NCBI GenBank assembly: GCA_016758965.1
Contig: JAEPRB010000178.1
Location: forward strand, 22,021-86,020
DNA from: Circinella minor
Lineage: Eukaryota; Mucoromycota; Mucoromycetes; Mucorales; Lichtheimiaceae
DNA: 64,000 bases
Direction: 5' to 3'
The position numbers were made by a program, and so were the translations under genes. The notes under the pieces are model-generated. The model searched no databases. It was not told the DNA's origin and saw nothing but the letters and a program-made list of their open reading frames with translations. Positions within the stretch are counted from its first letter, which is position 1, and the number at the start of each line of letters is the position of its first letter. Shown in pieces: positions 1 through 12,051 of this stretch.

Positions 1-589
1 GTTGACACGGGAACACAGACGGAATTGGAAATTGATAACAGACAAGTTCAAACCGAGACGCCAGAAGTAAAGAGTACAGAAACAAGAGCAACTTCTCCTA
101 TAACGACTGATACAGCAGTCGGAACTATGGCAACTTCTTATATAGCGAATGATGAAGCAATTGCAGCAACAGTACCAGTAGAACAAGAAAAGAATATCAC
201 AACTACAGCAGAAATTAATAATAATGACAACATTACAGTTAAAACATCTGAATTACAACGAGTTGATATGCCCAGTATGAGTGCAACACCAGTGGAGCAA
301 CAAACTCAACATGTTCAAAGCGAATCAGTATCTGTTCCTGTGGATGCTGGAGTTACCGTGGATATAATTCAACCACAACAACCACAACAGTTAGAGGAAG
401 TTGCCAGCAAGAAAGAAACGGATACAGTTGCTACTCAAACAAATTCTGTTACAATGGTCTCGGTTGCAACGGGTTCTGATTCAGCGATTTGGAATGATTC
501 CACACCTACCGTTAAATCACCATCATCCATAACTGGATCTACTGTTCCTGCTGTTGGTACCACCGTCACCGCTACTGTTGCTGCTGCTA

Positions 590-624
<35 letters not shown>

Positions 625-3094
625 ACACAAGATCTTGCTGTCGGTAGTAGTGCACAGACCACAAACAAAGCATACGAAAATTTAACGAACGCAACTGTCA
701 AAAATGATACGAATCAAGATGCAGCACACACCATGACCATCACCCCCACTTTGGGTCATATGTCGCAGCAACAACAACAACAATCTATCACAAGAGATAT
801 TTCAACTGGAACTATACCTACAACACCAAATTATGCATATGATACGTCGAATCAAACATTGGAACCAACAGGGGTTGAAAATAAAATATCTCGAGACGGC
901 GCGCATGATCAACAGGATGTGGGTTCTTCAACGAGTGCCTGGGCAAAGGAAGCTGAACTTGCATTTGATAGTGCACCATCCTCGCGTTTCAGTAAATCAC
1001 TGATGAGTCCCAGCAACAACAGCAACAATAATGATACTGACTTTTCTCATGTTTCTTCCGTACAACAACATGTTTATGATACTGAATTTTCTCATGCTTC
1101 TTCCGTACAACAACATGTTTATGATACTGCTACCACAACCGATTCAACAACACACATGACTTCTGCCTTTGGCGAAGCTCCAACGGCAACGGAGTATCCA
1201 GCTCAATCACAATATCATGATGGATCGATGCAAAGTACGGCTGCTACTGGTAATCAACAATCATCAAGTGTTCAAGCTAGTAGTGGAAATATGTATAATA
1301 ATGAAAATGGTGAAAATAAGAAACATAATGTACTTTCTTCTGACTATCGTGCATCATCATCACAAGTACCAATTATTGCAAAGAATGAAGTACCACGTGA
1401 TACAAACAATAACATCGTCATCAATAACAACAATAACATGACTACAGATCCATCAAACGTTAAACATTATGGTGACACAGGTCGTGCACCTCAATGGATG
1501 GCGAATGGATCATTAGAAGTTCCATTAAATGCTTCTATTTCCACCACTACTGCTGCTAACAGCTTAGAAGTAAACGAGGAGATTGATGATCAAGAGCCCA
1601 AGACATTGACACAAACCGAGGCAGATGCTATGGTTGCACGCGCTGTTGAAGCTGCTCTTAACGCATATCGAAAGCAAGAGAAAACAGTTACTGCTTCTCA
1701 AGAAATACGTCCAGTCCATCCTACTATTAATAATGGTGGTGATATTGAAAATTCATCAACTCTTGGTGTACCTCTTCCTACGGCCATTATTGTTGATGAT
1801 ACTAACAATAACGACATGAACACTAGTGAAAATAGTGGCAGTAGTCAAGTATTAGATGGTCAACCACCAGGAAGACCTACTAGTCAACCACCTTCTACAT
1901 TATTATCCAAGGCTGCAGCACGATCAATTTCTGTAGCCAGTCATAGTAAAATTTCACTACTTGAACAACCTTCTTTTAGTAATGAAGAATATGGTACAGC
2001 TTATGTCAATCCACATACAATGACCTACACTAGCCGGCGCCGAGAGTCAGGTAGTGTTTCAAGTGTATCTACTTGCAACACAACAACAGATCGTCGACCT
2101 TCCATTACATCTTCACAATTAGATGCAGCAGCACGTGGAGCTAATGGTATTTCAGATCCAAATGCAATTGCTTTGATAACTCAAACTATGATTGGTGATT
2201 GGTTATATAAATATACCCGTAAGACTGTTGGTAATGGACTATCAGAACGTCGTCATAAACGATTCTTTTGGATTCATCCATATACTCGTACATTATATTG
2301 GAGTGCTTCTGCTCCTGGAGTAGATGGAAGAGAATCAAAAGCAAAGAGTGGTAAGTTTTATTTTTATTTTATTTTTAAAAAAAAAATTGGCATACAATGA
2401 AGTATATATAAGAATTGAAACTTTAAATTTGAAACAAAAACTCATATATGTAAATATTATTACCCCTTGACATTTAAATATAGCATTTATTGAAGATGTA
2501 TCTGCCATACCCGATCTTACTCCAAATCCTCCTGGATTACCACAAGTAAGCTTATTGATTCGAACACCAGGAAGACAAATCAAGATTACTGCGCCCGATA
2601 CATCAAGTCATAATGTCTGGTATGAGGTAAAGTATATTTATTATTTCTCTACCCCCTTTCTCTCCCTTCGTTTTATTTTCCTTTTTCTTATATCGTTCTT
2701 TACTTTACGAGAAATTAATTTAAAGTTTTTGTACAAAAATGTATAATAGTCATTATCCTATCTTTTAGCACGTGCAAATGATGCGGATGGAACACCCAAG
2801 AAAAGTATTGATCGACGCGATATAACTGAATCTGTATCCACAAGTGCTGTCTCTATTCTTAAAAAGCCAAGTTTTCCACGATTACGACCTGTTCGTTCCA
2901 TTAGCTCTATAGCCGGAAGTACTAGAAGTATATCAAATCGTAGTCGAATGGAAGATGATGATGATGAAGGACTTGAGGACGTAAGAATGTGTTGTAATGG
3001 AAAACATCATGTTTCAAAACTTGAAAAAGATAATCATCAGCATCCCTCTCCTCATTATCGTACTCATACTAAAAGATCACAACTTTCTTCATAA
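1..3094 (+). CDS. Num1/Mcp5-type cortical anchor with C-terminal PH domain, 5' end cut by window edge
   Basis: The reading frame is open from base 1, so the start lies outside the window; 945 residues are visible. Exons are 1-2350, 2484-2626 and 2750-3094. The third exon starts at an AATAG/TCA acceptor; the more obvious TTTTAG a few bases later would put the frame into a stop. The first ~700 residues are low-complexity (Gln, Asn, Thr, Ser) with a GCT-coded poly-Ala run near base 590-625 and a short duplicated stretch near 1044-1125. The conserved part begins near base 2185 (MIGDWLYKYTRK, then RHKRFFWIHPYTRTLYWS) and runs to WYESLSYLLARAND at ~2785. This is the signature of the Mcp5/Num1 PH domain, which binds phosphoinositides at the cell cortex and anchors dynein or mitochondria. 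That role is family knowledge. The tail ends in an acidic stretch and a basic segment. Confidence 0.85.
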
Positions 3095-3423
3095 TTTTAA
3101 TTTTTGTTCCTATAAATTTTATTTTTCTCACTCGCTCTCTCTATCTCACACCCATCATCATACTCACGTAAAGATTCACTTCACCACACTTTCCATATTT
3201 TTATTATTATTATTATCATTAGTATCATTATTATTAGTATTTTCATGATTATATGAGAACAGAAAAAAAAAACTCATATATTACATATTTTTACACAACC
3301 ACGCAAAAGAAAAAAAAAACCTCTCTCCTTTTTGAACAACAATCACACATACATATTATATATAAAAGAATTATTATTTGCATCATTAAAATCGAAATTA
3401 CATACGTTTTTTTTAACTATACA
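3095..3423. other. Convergent 3' region between the PH-domain gene and NPR3
   Basis: AT-rich spacer between two stop codons facing each other. It holds CT-rich and A-run tracts and presumably both 3' UTRs. I see no coding exon here. Confidence 0.6.
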
Positions 3424-5969
3424 CTAAAAATGATATACATGTACAATACTATCTCTATAGTATTTCAAGACGAGACTAAGTTGTCTTCTTGACACACCTT
3501 CTCTATACATGATTTCTTCAATATGATGTTTTCCATCCATATATGGAGTTAATCTAATTTTTTTTTAATTTAGTTTCTCTCTCTCTTTTTTTTGTAGTGG
3601 TGTACACAAAGTTAAAATATAATAAAATTTAGAATGTTTATTTACCTTTCAAACAAATCAGCAATTTCTTTGGGTACTTTATCATGTACAAGTCGTTTAA
3701 AACGATTCCTTGATGATTCAATAAGTATTCCATTACTGGTTTTACCAGGGCTTGATGAAATGGTTGCATTATCAGCCATTGGGGTATTGGTAGGTGGAGA
3801 TGCATTTATAAGAGGCGCACTATTACTATTACCGTTTGAACTTCTTCTACTTAATGAGTTATCATCTTGATCATCATCGAATAAGCTTGTACTACTGGGT
3901 GCCATCAGGACCAAAAACATATGTAATTGAATAACTAGATCTTTGCGAACTAAATAAGTAATAGCTTCAAGATATTGATTTCGAAATTCCTTGGGAGCAA
4001 TCATATGTAATGGTTTTGCAATAGATAATTGTGATAATAATCGTGGTAAATCAAGATTTGGAATAGCTATATGCATTTTGAAATCAGCATTAAGGCTCTT
4101 TAAACTAATAATATATATAAGAGAGAGAGAAAGGACGATGTTAATGAATTTTCCTATATATAAACATAGTTCAAATAAAAGCAATTGAGCTGGGAAAGAG
4201 AAGATTTTAATGATACTTTACTCATCAAGTTTTGCTTGTGGAGAGACAACATAAATATTACGTGCATGAATGGTATGAATTAATTTAGCTTTTCGCCAAT
4301 AAATTAAATGAGCAGCCAGTCGGTATATTTGAGCAAGAGAACAATCAAGTAAAAGATGTAATTCTTGTAGACTATTAAAAGTGTATGTGTATATGGATCA
4401 GAATCATTAGAAAACAAAGATATAAATTTATCAGGTTTAAATATTAGCTGTTACCACTCTGTTTTTTTTTTATCGAATAATAATAATTTACCTTTGAGTG
4501 GGTGTTAAAATCTGAACAAGTTGAACTAAAGTAGGACTTGCATCCAATGGCATATTTTTCAACACTTCTTCCGGGTCTTCTAATAGCAACAATGTATGAT
4601 ATGGACAAATGATTGGATAATTATCATATTCGTAACCAGACATACCATATATATCCATCAGGGACGCATAATAATAATCTTGTGTTCTTGCCAGCGGTAA
4701 ACCCATACCAGCATCTGCAGGTGTTACGCCCACTGTTTCACCAAAAACAGGTATTTGAAGTGACAAGTCAATGAAATCATTAATAATAATATGTGCAATA
4801 TTATTCGTCGATATAGCTTCATAGATATGTTTAATATCTCTCGCCAAAGAGGATTCAAGTAAAATGGTCTGCATGACTTGTTCATATGGAGTACCCTTGT
4901 TCATTGCATCGTCTCTGATAGCTAGAATTTTTTCAAATTCATCTTGAATATATCCACATCGAAGTTGTTCATATTGTAAAGCAGCAGCATAACGTTGTAT
5001 AACATGAGAATAAATCATATCGGTACGTGCATTTAATTCAAGATCAGGAGGTGACATAACAAATACGACATGAAATAATGTCATATGAGTAGTACCATTA
5101 TTTTTATTATTGTTGCTTTTGTTTTTATCTTTGTCTTCATTCACTTGTTGCTTTTTCTTTGATTTTGTTGTTATTGGTGTCGTATTACTATTAATTGTAT
5201 TATCGTCGTTGTTATGGTTACTATCAGTGTGATTATTAGTATTATTATCGTTATTATCGAAAATATGATCACCCTCTATTCCATCTGCTAAAGTACTCGC
5301 TGTTCCTTTGTTACTGCGATTACAATCGTTGAGATCATCAATATTTTTATTATTAGTATTATTAATATTATCGCCATAATCATCCTCTTCATCAGTTGTT
5401 TCTTCATTTGTTTCTTCTTCCTCTTCTTCTTGATCATCGTCTTCTTCATCCGTGTCTTCTTCTTGCATTGAAGCTAAACTAACTGGATGTCCAACAAAAG
5501 TAAGATCATCAACACTAAGCTGAAATTTACGATCGCATAATTCAAGTCGTGGTGCAAGTGCATCTGCAAGAAATGATACATCAATATCAAAAATACTATC
5601 ACGACCTGCAAATATATCTTCTTTCTTTTGGTGCTGGTGCCGGTGCAGGTGCTGGTGCTGGTGCTGTTGCTGCTGTTGTTGTTGTTGGTCAAAATTAGCA
5701 TCGTCATTAGATTTACGTAATGATTGTGATGCATTAGGTGGAAGTCGATCCGTTGCTGCTGTTGTAGAAGTTGTTGTAGTAGACGATTCGGCGTGTTTTT
5801 TAGAGGTCGTTTTTTTTGTTGTATTATTTTTATTTTTCGAATATAAGGTTGTTGCACTAATGTCTTCATAATAAGATTCAGGTCGTTGTGGATTACGAGG
5901 ATAACTAAACATAAAATGGTGGCCTCGAGTGGAATTTACCACTAGTACAATGGCCAACAATGAATTCAT
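3424..5969 (-). CDS. NPR3: Nitrogen permease regulator 3 (SEACIT/GATOR1 subunit)
   Basis: Four exons on the minus strand: 5969-4492, 4371-4222, 4104-3646 and 3553-3424, giving 738 residues. The start is the ATG at 5969, because the protein then begins MNSLLAIVLVVNSTRGHHF, the longin-type start of Npr3/NPRL3; an upstream GTG in the same frame is not needed. The conserved second half of the N-terminal domain resumes at ~5070 (VFVMSPPDLELNARTDMIY). The last exon carries PYMDGKHHIEEIMYREGVSR, the usual Npr3 C-terminal helix-turn segment. Npr3 pairs with Npr2 and inhibits TORC1 when nitrogen or amino acids are short; this is family knowledge. An insertion of about 250 residues, rich in Gln, Asn, Asp, Glu and Lys (bases ~5100-5850), splits the N-terminal domain. 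Confidence 0.92.
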
Positions 5970-6838
5970 GAAACATAAAGAGGAAGGAACCACGAAAGTT
6001 ACTTATGGTTTAAAAAAAAAAAGAGGGAGAGAGAGAAAGGGTCAGCTTATGCGGAAATTGGATTTGAACTTGTCAGTCAAGTTAAAATCAAATTAGCGAA
6101 ATAGTAAACAAGAGTGTACGTAGTTTTTAATTTAGTTTAGAAAAGGATGAAGTTAAGGAGATAGTATACATATAATAGTTATTATAATGGAATACTTTTT
6201 CTAATAGCCCAGTTTAATGTATATATGGGTGCCTTCAAAAAGAATATGTATTGTAGATCCTAATTAATTTAAAGCAGACTATTTACGTATTACTTGTCAA
6301 AGTTAGTAAACTAACCACGACTACGACTATTTCTAATAGTAATAACTAATCTTAATAAACTGTTTACGTATAAAATATTATATATAGTGAAAGTGATCAT
6401 ATACAAAATTTGATCGATTCTTTTGAATTAAAACATTTATATTAATTATGGTGCTTTATTTAACGTCTCCGTTGAACACAGCGTCAGGGCTGTCATATTT
6501 GTTCGAGACAGGTCATGATGTTCTAACAAAGAAAATAAAAAAAGTCCCTATTGGGATTATAAGACAAAGGCCAAATGAGGAAAGAACTATGATAGATACA
6601 GTTGTTGAACTGTAAGAATATGTTGGTACAGGATGGAGCCTTTTGGGTCGCTCTTGTGTCGGTGCTGCTACATTCATGTTATGGTCTCAACGTTTGCTGA
6701 CGTTAGTTTCATTTCATGGGACCTTGACTAGAGGTTATATCTTATGAGATCTAGTTCATGATAAATTTGATGATGTTGTTTTTGAAGTTGTCAGTGTAAT
6801 TTTTGATGGTGACAAAGTTTTCTCTGGTTGAGTGGGCT
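5970..6838. other. NPR3 upstream region and decayed sequence
   Basis: The first ~100 bases upstream of NPR3 contain a purine run (GA-rich on the plus strand, CT-rich in the sense of NPR3), like other promoters in this window. From about 6440 to 6840 base composition is less AT-rich and both strands show stretches of open frame interrupted by several stops (for example plus-strand 6541-6830). This looks like a decayed mobile element or gene relic, but I cannot name it. Confidence 0.4.
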
Positions 6839-8283
6839 TTAATGGTATTGATGAGAGTGACATGATGAAGAATAAGGAATGAGTGAAGTGCTGTTGTGGT
6901 TAGGTGGACAAGGTGATGAGAGCTGCTTCGAGTTCTTCGGATTCACAGTTTGTAAGATTTTATAAAACTTGTTGACTTTATCAAATTGTTGACTATAAGA
7001 GCGTTCGTTCTGTTGTGTTTGGCGAAGTTCATCCATACGAGAGGGGCGGAACAAGTGTGCAGCCTTTCGTATTTCCTCGGGTGTATATTTGCGGATTTTG
7101 ATTATAGATGTATACTTTTAATACCTTTAAAAAAAGTGTTAAAAAGTGGAAAATGTCAGAATAGCCCCACAGTACAGAAAATAATCTTGTATTATTTTTT
7201 ACAGAATAAATCAAAATAAAACAAGAGTAAAATTTTTAATTACCACCATAACTGGAAAAGATTCATCTTCTTGTTGACCGAGAAATTCACGAATAGCGAA
7301 TTTTATAGCACCATCTTTTAGTTTATCATGTAGATCATTTAAATTCTTCAACTTGATCTGGGACATTTCACGATTCTTGATGACTGAAGTAGCGACTGTT
7401 TGAAAGAATCGTGAAAGCAGTTGGGATTGTGAATCTACTTGCTGTGCAGAATCATAATCACAAAACGTCCAAATCGTGTATGGTCTAAAAGAAATATCAT
7501 ACGCAAATGTACTAGATGAACGACATAACGTATATGTGGATAAGCAATGGAATTTTGATCTGAGTTGCCTCAGTTGATAAAAGTAGCTTCCCACATCTAT
7601 ACTAAATGCTGCTTCGTCCTCAGCTAATGCTTTTCCTAATATTAATGATTCCATATTAAGATATATTTTGGCATCTTCCGTTGCAGTGAAATTGCTTGTG
7701 TTTGATCCTATTACCATGACGTTTTTTGCCATTGAATAGTTACCTATGCGTATGTTTGAGGTCACCAATAAATTACTGACCGTTGTACTGATTTTTACAG
7801 TAAAACCCCGCTTTTTGCACCCTCGATTTTTGCACACTCCCTCTTTTTGCACACCTTTTGATCACAATCCCACTTTGATTTTTTTATGTATTCGACCCCA
7901 CTTTTTGCATACCCCCGGTTTTTGCACTAGTTTCGAGCCAAAAACCACCTGTGCAAAAACCGGGGCTCAACTGTAATTTTTTTTGCGTTGTCTTCATTCG
8001 TAGTAATAGTGGTAATCCATCCGTAACTTGTTGCTTTCTTTGGAAATGATGAATTATGTAGTGTCGTAGCAACTCTTCGTTCAAAGTGGGCATCAACTCC
8101 CTTCGATATTCCATATGGTTCTGTGCAATTGATAAATAAAGCCCCTGATTCATTAACCAAGATCGCCCCTGCAAAGATTTGCGAGGTGGCATATCTAAGT
8201 TGAGGGAAGAAAGCCCAATCTTTATTAATTAATTGAGTAACAGGCATTGTAAGTTCCACGTATTTTTGATCAGATATGTCCTG
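6839..8283 (-). pseudogene. Orphan coding segments interrupted by a MITE, probably a broken gene
   Basis: Unrecognised protein on the minus strand. One block runs from ~8283 to 7976 (contains LINKDWAFFPQLRYATSQ and INCTEPYGISKGVDAHFER). A second block runs from ~7795 to 7246 (VMVIGSNTSNF, LRQLRSKFHCLSTYTLCRSS, SRFFQTVATSVIKN). It can splice from a GTAATT donor near 7246 to an AAAAG/TAT acceptor near 7125. The final block contains YTPEEIRKAAHLFRPSRMDE and stops at 6839. Between the first two blocks sits a complete 176-bp inverted-repeat element. Removing it with one target copy does not restore the frame; an A8 run next to the insertion may carry the extra shift. I infer a recently broken lineage-specific gene. 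Function is unknown, and whether any of it is expressed cannot be told from sequence. Confidence 0.45.
7798..7973. mobile_element. 176-bp pogo/Tigger-type MITE with TA target duplication
   Basis: The left end reads CAGTAAAACCCCGCTTTTTG and the right end, on the opposite strand, reads CAGTTGAGCCCCGGTTTTTG. The ends share the pattern CAGT..A..CCCCG.TTTTTGCAC. A TA dinucleotide flanks both ends (7796-7797 and 7974-7975), the target duplication of Tc1/mariner elements. The left half repeats the TTTTTGCAC word five times and the right end holds one inverted copy. No transposase is encoded, so the element is non-autonomous. It lies inside coding sequence of a broken orphan gene. Confidence 0.85.
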
Positions 8284-8928
8284 TTATATTGGACCAGTAT
8301 TGATTATATGGTCCAAAATGCCTTCAGTTTTTGAGGATGAAGAACTTTGTACTTGTTCATTATCTGCCGGAAGTGTCCAAGGACCAGAAGGTTGATCTGT
8401 CAACACTTGACCTATATTTTCTGGGGATGTCAAAAAGTGGTACTTTTTACCATTTTTATTCTTCAAAGTTACTGGTTCCAGGTTTCCAATTTTCGCTAAC
8501 ATTATTGAGTTTTCTTTTTCACGAGTTGACCCCAAGAATGTACTTGACGCCAAGGTTATAGCGGTGTTTTTATCATATTTAGGTTCTTTTCGTGCTTGTG
8601 TTAAATGAGGGCTGGGTAACTTTTGATGCTTCAATAAAATCGATGTGGAATCATCGTTATTATCATTGTATGATGTTACTGCCTTGTTTATTGTTGGATA
8701 TTTTTGAGCAGGCATTTTCTTTTGAAAACCAATAAACGGTAGGAAGAACTGCTGTAACTGGTTAATAAATTCCCAATCGTTATCAGACAAGAAATAATCT
8801 GAAAGGCCGTTTACATGCATTGTCATCTTGTTATATGTGAACCTGTTGCTTATGTGCGATCCAAAGCATGTCGCTCCAAGGTTTTGTCGCTTTTTTTCCT
8901 TTCTAAGTAGTTTCGCAGTAGCTGTCAT
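8284..8928 (-). pseudogene. hAT-transposase-like fragment fused in frame to unknown sequence
   Basis: A 214-residue open segment. Its N-terminal third reads NGLSDYFLSDNDWEFINQLQ, then FFLPFIGFQKKMPAQKYPTI. This matches the hAT-transposase pattern in which a Trp helix is followed by 'L.PF...T..L....YPT'. The remaining ~120 residues (KKYHFLTSPENIGQVLTDQP and a poly-Ser stretch) do not look like the catalytic part of hAT transposases. A single TAA at 8284-8286 separates this segment from the next open block in the same frame (sense DISDQKYVELTMPVTQLINK), so the two may once have been one reading frame. I regard it as a chimeric or decayed relic. The hAT assignment rests on a short motif only. 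Confidence 0.4.
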
Positions 8929-9175
8929 GTTTGTTTTTTAAATGAGTATTGAATGGTAGAAGTACGGAGCTTTTGCTTGGGCATTCGGGACAATTGAAAT
9001 TGCCATCAATCTTGTAAACTTTTATAGTGATGTCACTATTGACTGCCAAAGCTTTAGATCTGGTTGCTGTCGGATCATAATAAGGTGAGATTACCAATAC
9101 GATGTTGCCTGATTGTTGATTTGAGGTTTCGTTGTACGTGGTTCGTCCATTTGTTGTTCTATTATGTATTACCAT
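8903..9175 (-). pseudogene. Small open frame with a C2H2-like zinc finger
   Basis: Ninety residues starting at an ATG at 9175. The C-terminal part contains CPECPSKSSVLLPFNTHLKN followed by KH, which fits C-x2-C-x13-H-x4-H spacing. The stop overlaps the start of the hAT-like frame by 26 bases in another frame, next to an A-rich stretch where a one-base slip would join them. It may be the N-terminal DNA-binding part of the same relic. Its N-terminal half (NIVLVISPYYDPTATRSKAL) is not recognised. Confidence 0.35.
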
Positions 9176-9456
9176 ATGAGTGATTGTAGCTTTTCTTTTC
9201 TAGGGGCTGGCTGATAACTGGCAAGTTGAAGACAATGTGAATAAAATAGAAGTCTTTGTCTGTAAAGATAAGGAAATGAGATATTTATGAATGTAAGGGT
9301 TAAGGTAAGAATAAAATTAAATAGGATAAAGTCTAAGGACTGGAAAAGATGATAAACTATTATTTATTTATTTACTTTCTTTATAAAAAAAAATAGGGGC
9401 TACGTAACCTGATCATGTGGATGTCTGTGTCCAAAAAAGGAACGCAGTAGATGTCT

Positions 9457-9626
9457 ATTAAGTGGAGACTAAGATGGCTCCCAGGTAGTAGACCAAAACC
9501 ATGTATCAAATGCAACAATCATATATTTTCACAACAAATTACATGCCATTCATTGTTTCAACTTACACCATCGACTTCATATCAACCCAAGACAGATAAA
9601 AAATACATTATCATTCATCTCATATA
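9457..9626 (+). mobile_element. C-terminal remnant of a reverse-transcriptase polyprotein (non-LTR type)
   Basis: The plus-strand frame reads WRLRWLPGSRPKPCIKCNNH near 9463-9522 and then decays. The Trp-Leu-Pro-Gly...Cys-x2-Cys pattern resembles the Cys/His tail that follows reverse transcriptase in many fungal non-LTR elements. No upstream RT domain is intact. Assignment is from motif memory only. Confidence 0.4.
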
Positions 9627-9639
9627 AATTGCTAAAACC

Positions 9640-10268
9640 AAAAGCTACCTTTCCTTCAAAAATCAACTAACCTGAGGCCTATTGTATGCAAAATACATGC
9701 TGAATTAGATGCATGTCAACACCGCTCCATCAACCAACAACAATACATTGACTAACAACCTGGACAAGTATACATACTTTGAATTGATCCACTATATCCT
9801 ATATCAGAATACGGATAAATCGATAAAGGTATCCTACTTCCTCAGAACCCATAAATAAATACTTAATTCAACAAAAAAAATCCTGTTGCTCTTTTTTCTT
9901 CACTCATTTATAACATAACATAAATCTCTTAGTCAAACACCCGATGAAATCAATATTTCTTTTGTTTATGTACCTAGTTCTTTTCCCGTTAAACCTTTTC
10001 CCTGTAATTTCAGCCAAGGTTTTCTATATTATTTTCTTTTTTCAACTGGGATGTTGTGTTTAATAGGGAACTTTAAATAAACCAAATAATTTTATTTTTA
10101 TCGTAATCCGTTTACTATTATTAAACATATCAAATCTCTTTTTTAGGACAAAAAAAAAAATTAATTAAATTCTCTTTCCCGCCTAAAAAAGAAAAAATTG
10201 TACTTTTTTTTATATATATATATATCCATTTAATTACAAGACAAAAAAAAAAAAGTTGTAATCACATA
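9640..10268. other. Upstream region of the four-helix membrane protein gene
   Basis: AT-rich. Bases 9640-9800 may still hold decayed element sequence. The last 130 bases contain A and T homopolymers and a TATATATATATATA run near 10210-10225, about 50 bases before the start codon. No gene seen. Confidence 0.45.
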
Positions 10269-11124
10269 ATGCCTGATGATAGAAAACGAAGAATAGCTTT
10301 ACAAATGCGACCTTCTCGAAGAAATTATGTTGGCATATTCTTTTCATTTGTTGGATTTATATTTATTTTATTATGTCTCGTCGGTTCTCGATCTACTAGT
10401 GGAATGAATTTACATTTTACTAAATTCACTGAACGACCTGCTGGTACTTTAGCAATATATGTTGGTTGGCAAGGTTATTGTATTACAGAACGGGATGGGA
10501 ACACTTCATGTCATACTGATGATGGTGTAATGATGATGCCATTTGGTAAATAATATATATATTTATTTTTTTAAAAAAAATATAGTTGCATTCAATTTTT
10601 TTTTTTTTTTTCATTTTGTGAAAAGAGCTAATGATAATAATAATTATATAGATGTAACGATTGCTGAAAAGTTTAACGAAACATACCCCGAATTATTTAA
10701 AGATCCTGTTGAACAAGATCCTGATTTGAATCCTGCGTCCCAACCTAACCCCCCTCATAATCCCAAGATATATGCCGCATCGGTATTATGCCTCCTGTGT
10801 GGCGGTGCTGCCACAACTATCGGCTTCGTTTGGACACTTTTATACCCCCAGTTTCAGGACAAATATTATTCGCGTGGATTTCTTGCATGGGGTGCAGGAG
10901 TATTAGCACTTTTATTGGTAGCTCAGTCGTCTATTATGTATGAAAATGGTATTGATGAGCTTAATATCGTATATCCCCATTTGGAAGCTGTCATTGGTCC
11001 TTGTATGATTCTGACGGGAATGGCTTTTGCTAGTTTCATCATCTCAGGCTATACATTTTTACATGGCTGTTTCAGTAAAGAAGAAGATGATTCAGCTTTA
11101 GGTGAAGGTTATAATCCATTGTAA
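10269..11124 (+). CDS. Four-helix membrane protein, Fig1/claudin-like
   Basis: Two exons, 10269-10545 and 10628-11124, encode 257 residues; the intron is 82 bases, joined in phase 1. Hydrophobic helices lie near residues 22-40 (YVGIFFSFVGFIFILLCLVG), ~125-150, ~160-178 and ~195-215. Between the first and second helix the extracellular loop has GWQGYC followed by SCHTDD, a paired-cysteine arrangement like that of fungal Fig1/Dni1 and animal claudins. The C-terminus is cytoplasmic and acidic (KEEDDSALGEGYNPL). Fig1-family proteins support calcium influx and membrane fusion in mating; I infer only structural similarity here. It could also be a Sur7/PalI-type eisosome protein. Confidence 0.75.
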
Positions 11125-12051
11125 ATAAGAATTTATTACAAAAGGGGATTTTATCTTTCTCTTTCTATCTTTCTTTCTCTTTCTTTTGTCTCTCTCGCTC
11201 TGTGTATTTGAAAGGAGAGAGAAGTAACCAAAAAGTAGATAGAAAGAGAAAAAAAAAGGAGAGAGAGAGAGAGAGAGAGAAAGAAGAGAAGAAGAAAACT
11301 TGATATAAAAATAATCACCTCCTCTTACCATTTTGTTAGAACCTTTCTCCTTCATCCACAAAGCCTCATTCTCATATTATAAGCATCTCCCCTCCCCCTC
11401 TTTTTTTTTATTTCTCCACATACATGCAACCATAATTACAAACCATCTCCTTTTCTTCTTTCTATTATTATTATTATTATTATCATATTCATCATATTAC
11501 ATTCACATTCACACACATATATATATATATTCGATCTGATCTAATCAATCTTGTTGGGAGGCGGAAATGGATGGAAGGTAGCTATATAGTTTAGTAGTAG
11601 AAGGTGAAAAGTAGTTCTCTAAAAATAACAATTTAATTCTACATTAATAATTTTGTATCATTTTTTTTTTACCTTGAATTGCAATAATAATAATATCACT
11701 TTATTTAAAAGAGGTGTGATGAGGGGGGAGGGAAGAAAGATTATAAAGAGAAAAAGTTAGAAGAGGAGAAAGAAAGAAGAAATAGTTAAAAAAGATAAGT
11801 GGATTTTATGTACATTTGAATTATGAGGATATAAAGAAAATAAAGGTGTATAAAAATATGTTTAAGTTGATATACGTGTCTTTTTTTTTTTAGTGGAATG
11901 AGAGAAAGAAAGTGAGAAACGCATTTTAGGATTATGCAAGGACTTTTTTTTTTTAGTTCTTGTCAATGAATGGAATAAGTTGTAATTATAAAAAAAAAGG
12001 TTTCTTTTTTTTTGCATTGAAGTTATACATCAAAAAGAATTACCATGTGAT
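11125..12051. other. Convergent 3' region with GA/CT tracts
   Basis: It separates the stop codons of the membrane protein (+) and the zinc-finger gene (-). It holds a GA microsatellite near 11255-11282, CT-rich tracts and several poly-T runs. I see no coding exon. Confidence 0.5.

Noticed and set aside
435..701. Poly-Ala/Val minus-strand frame
   Set aside because: It is the complement of the GCT-coded Ala run of the PH-domain gene.
2761..2769. TTTTAG as acceptor for the last exon of the PH-domain gene
   Set aside because: It gives a stop within 20 codons; the earlier AATAG at 2745-2749 restores the PH-domain end (SLSYLLARAN).
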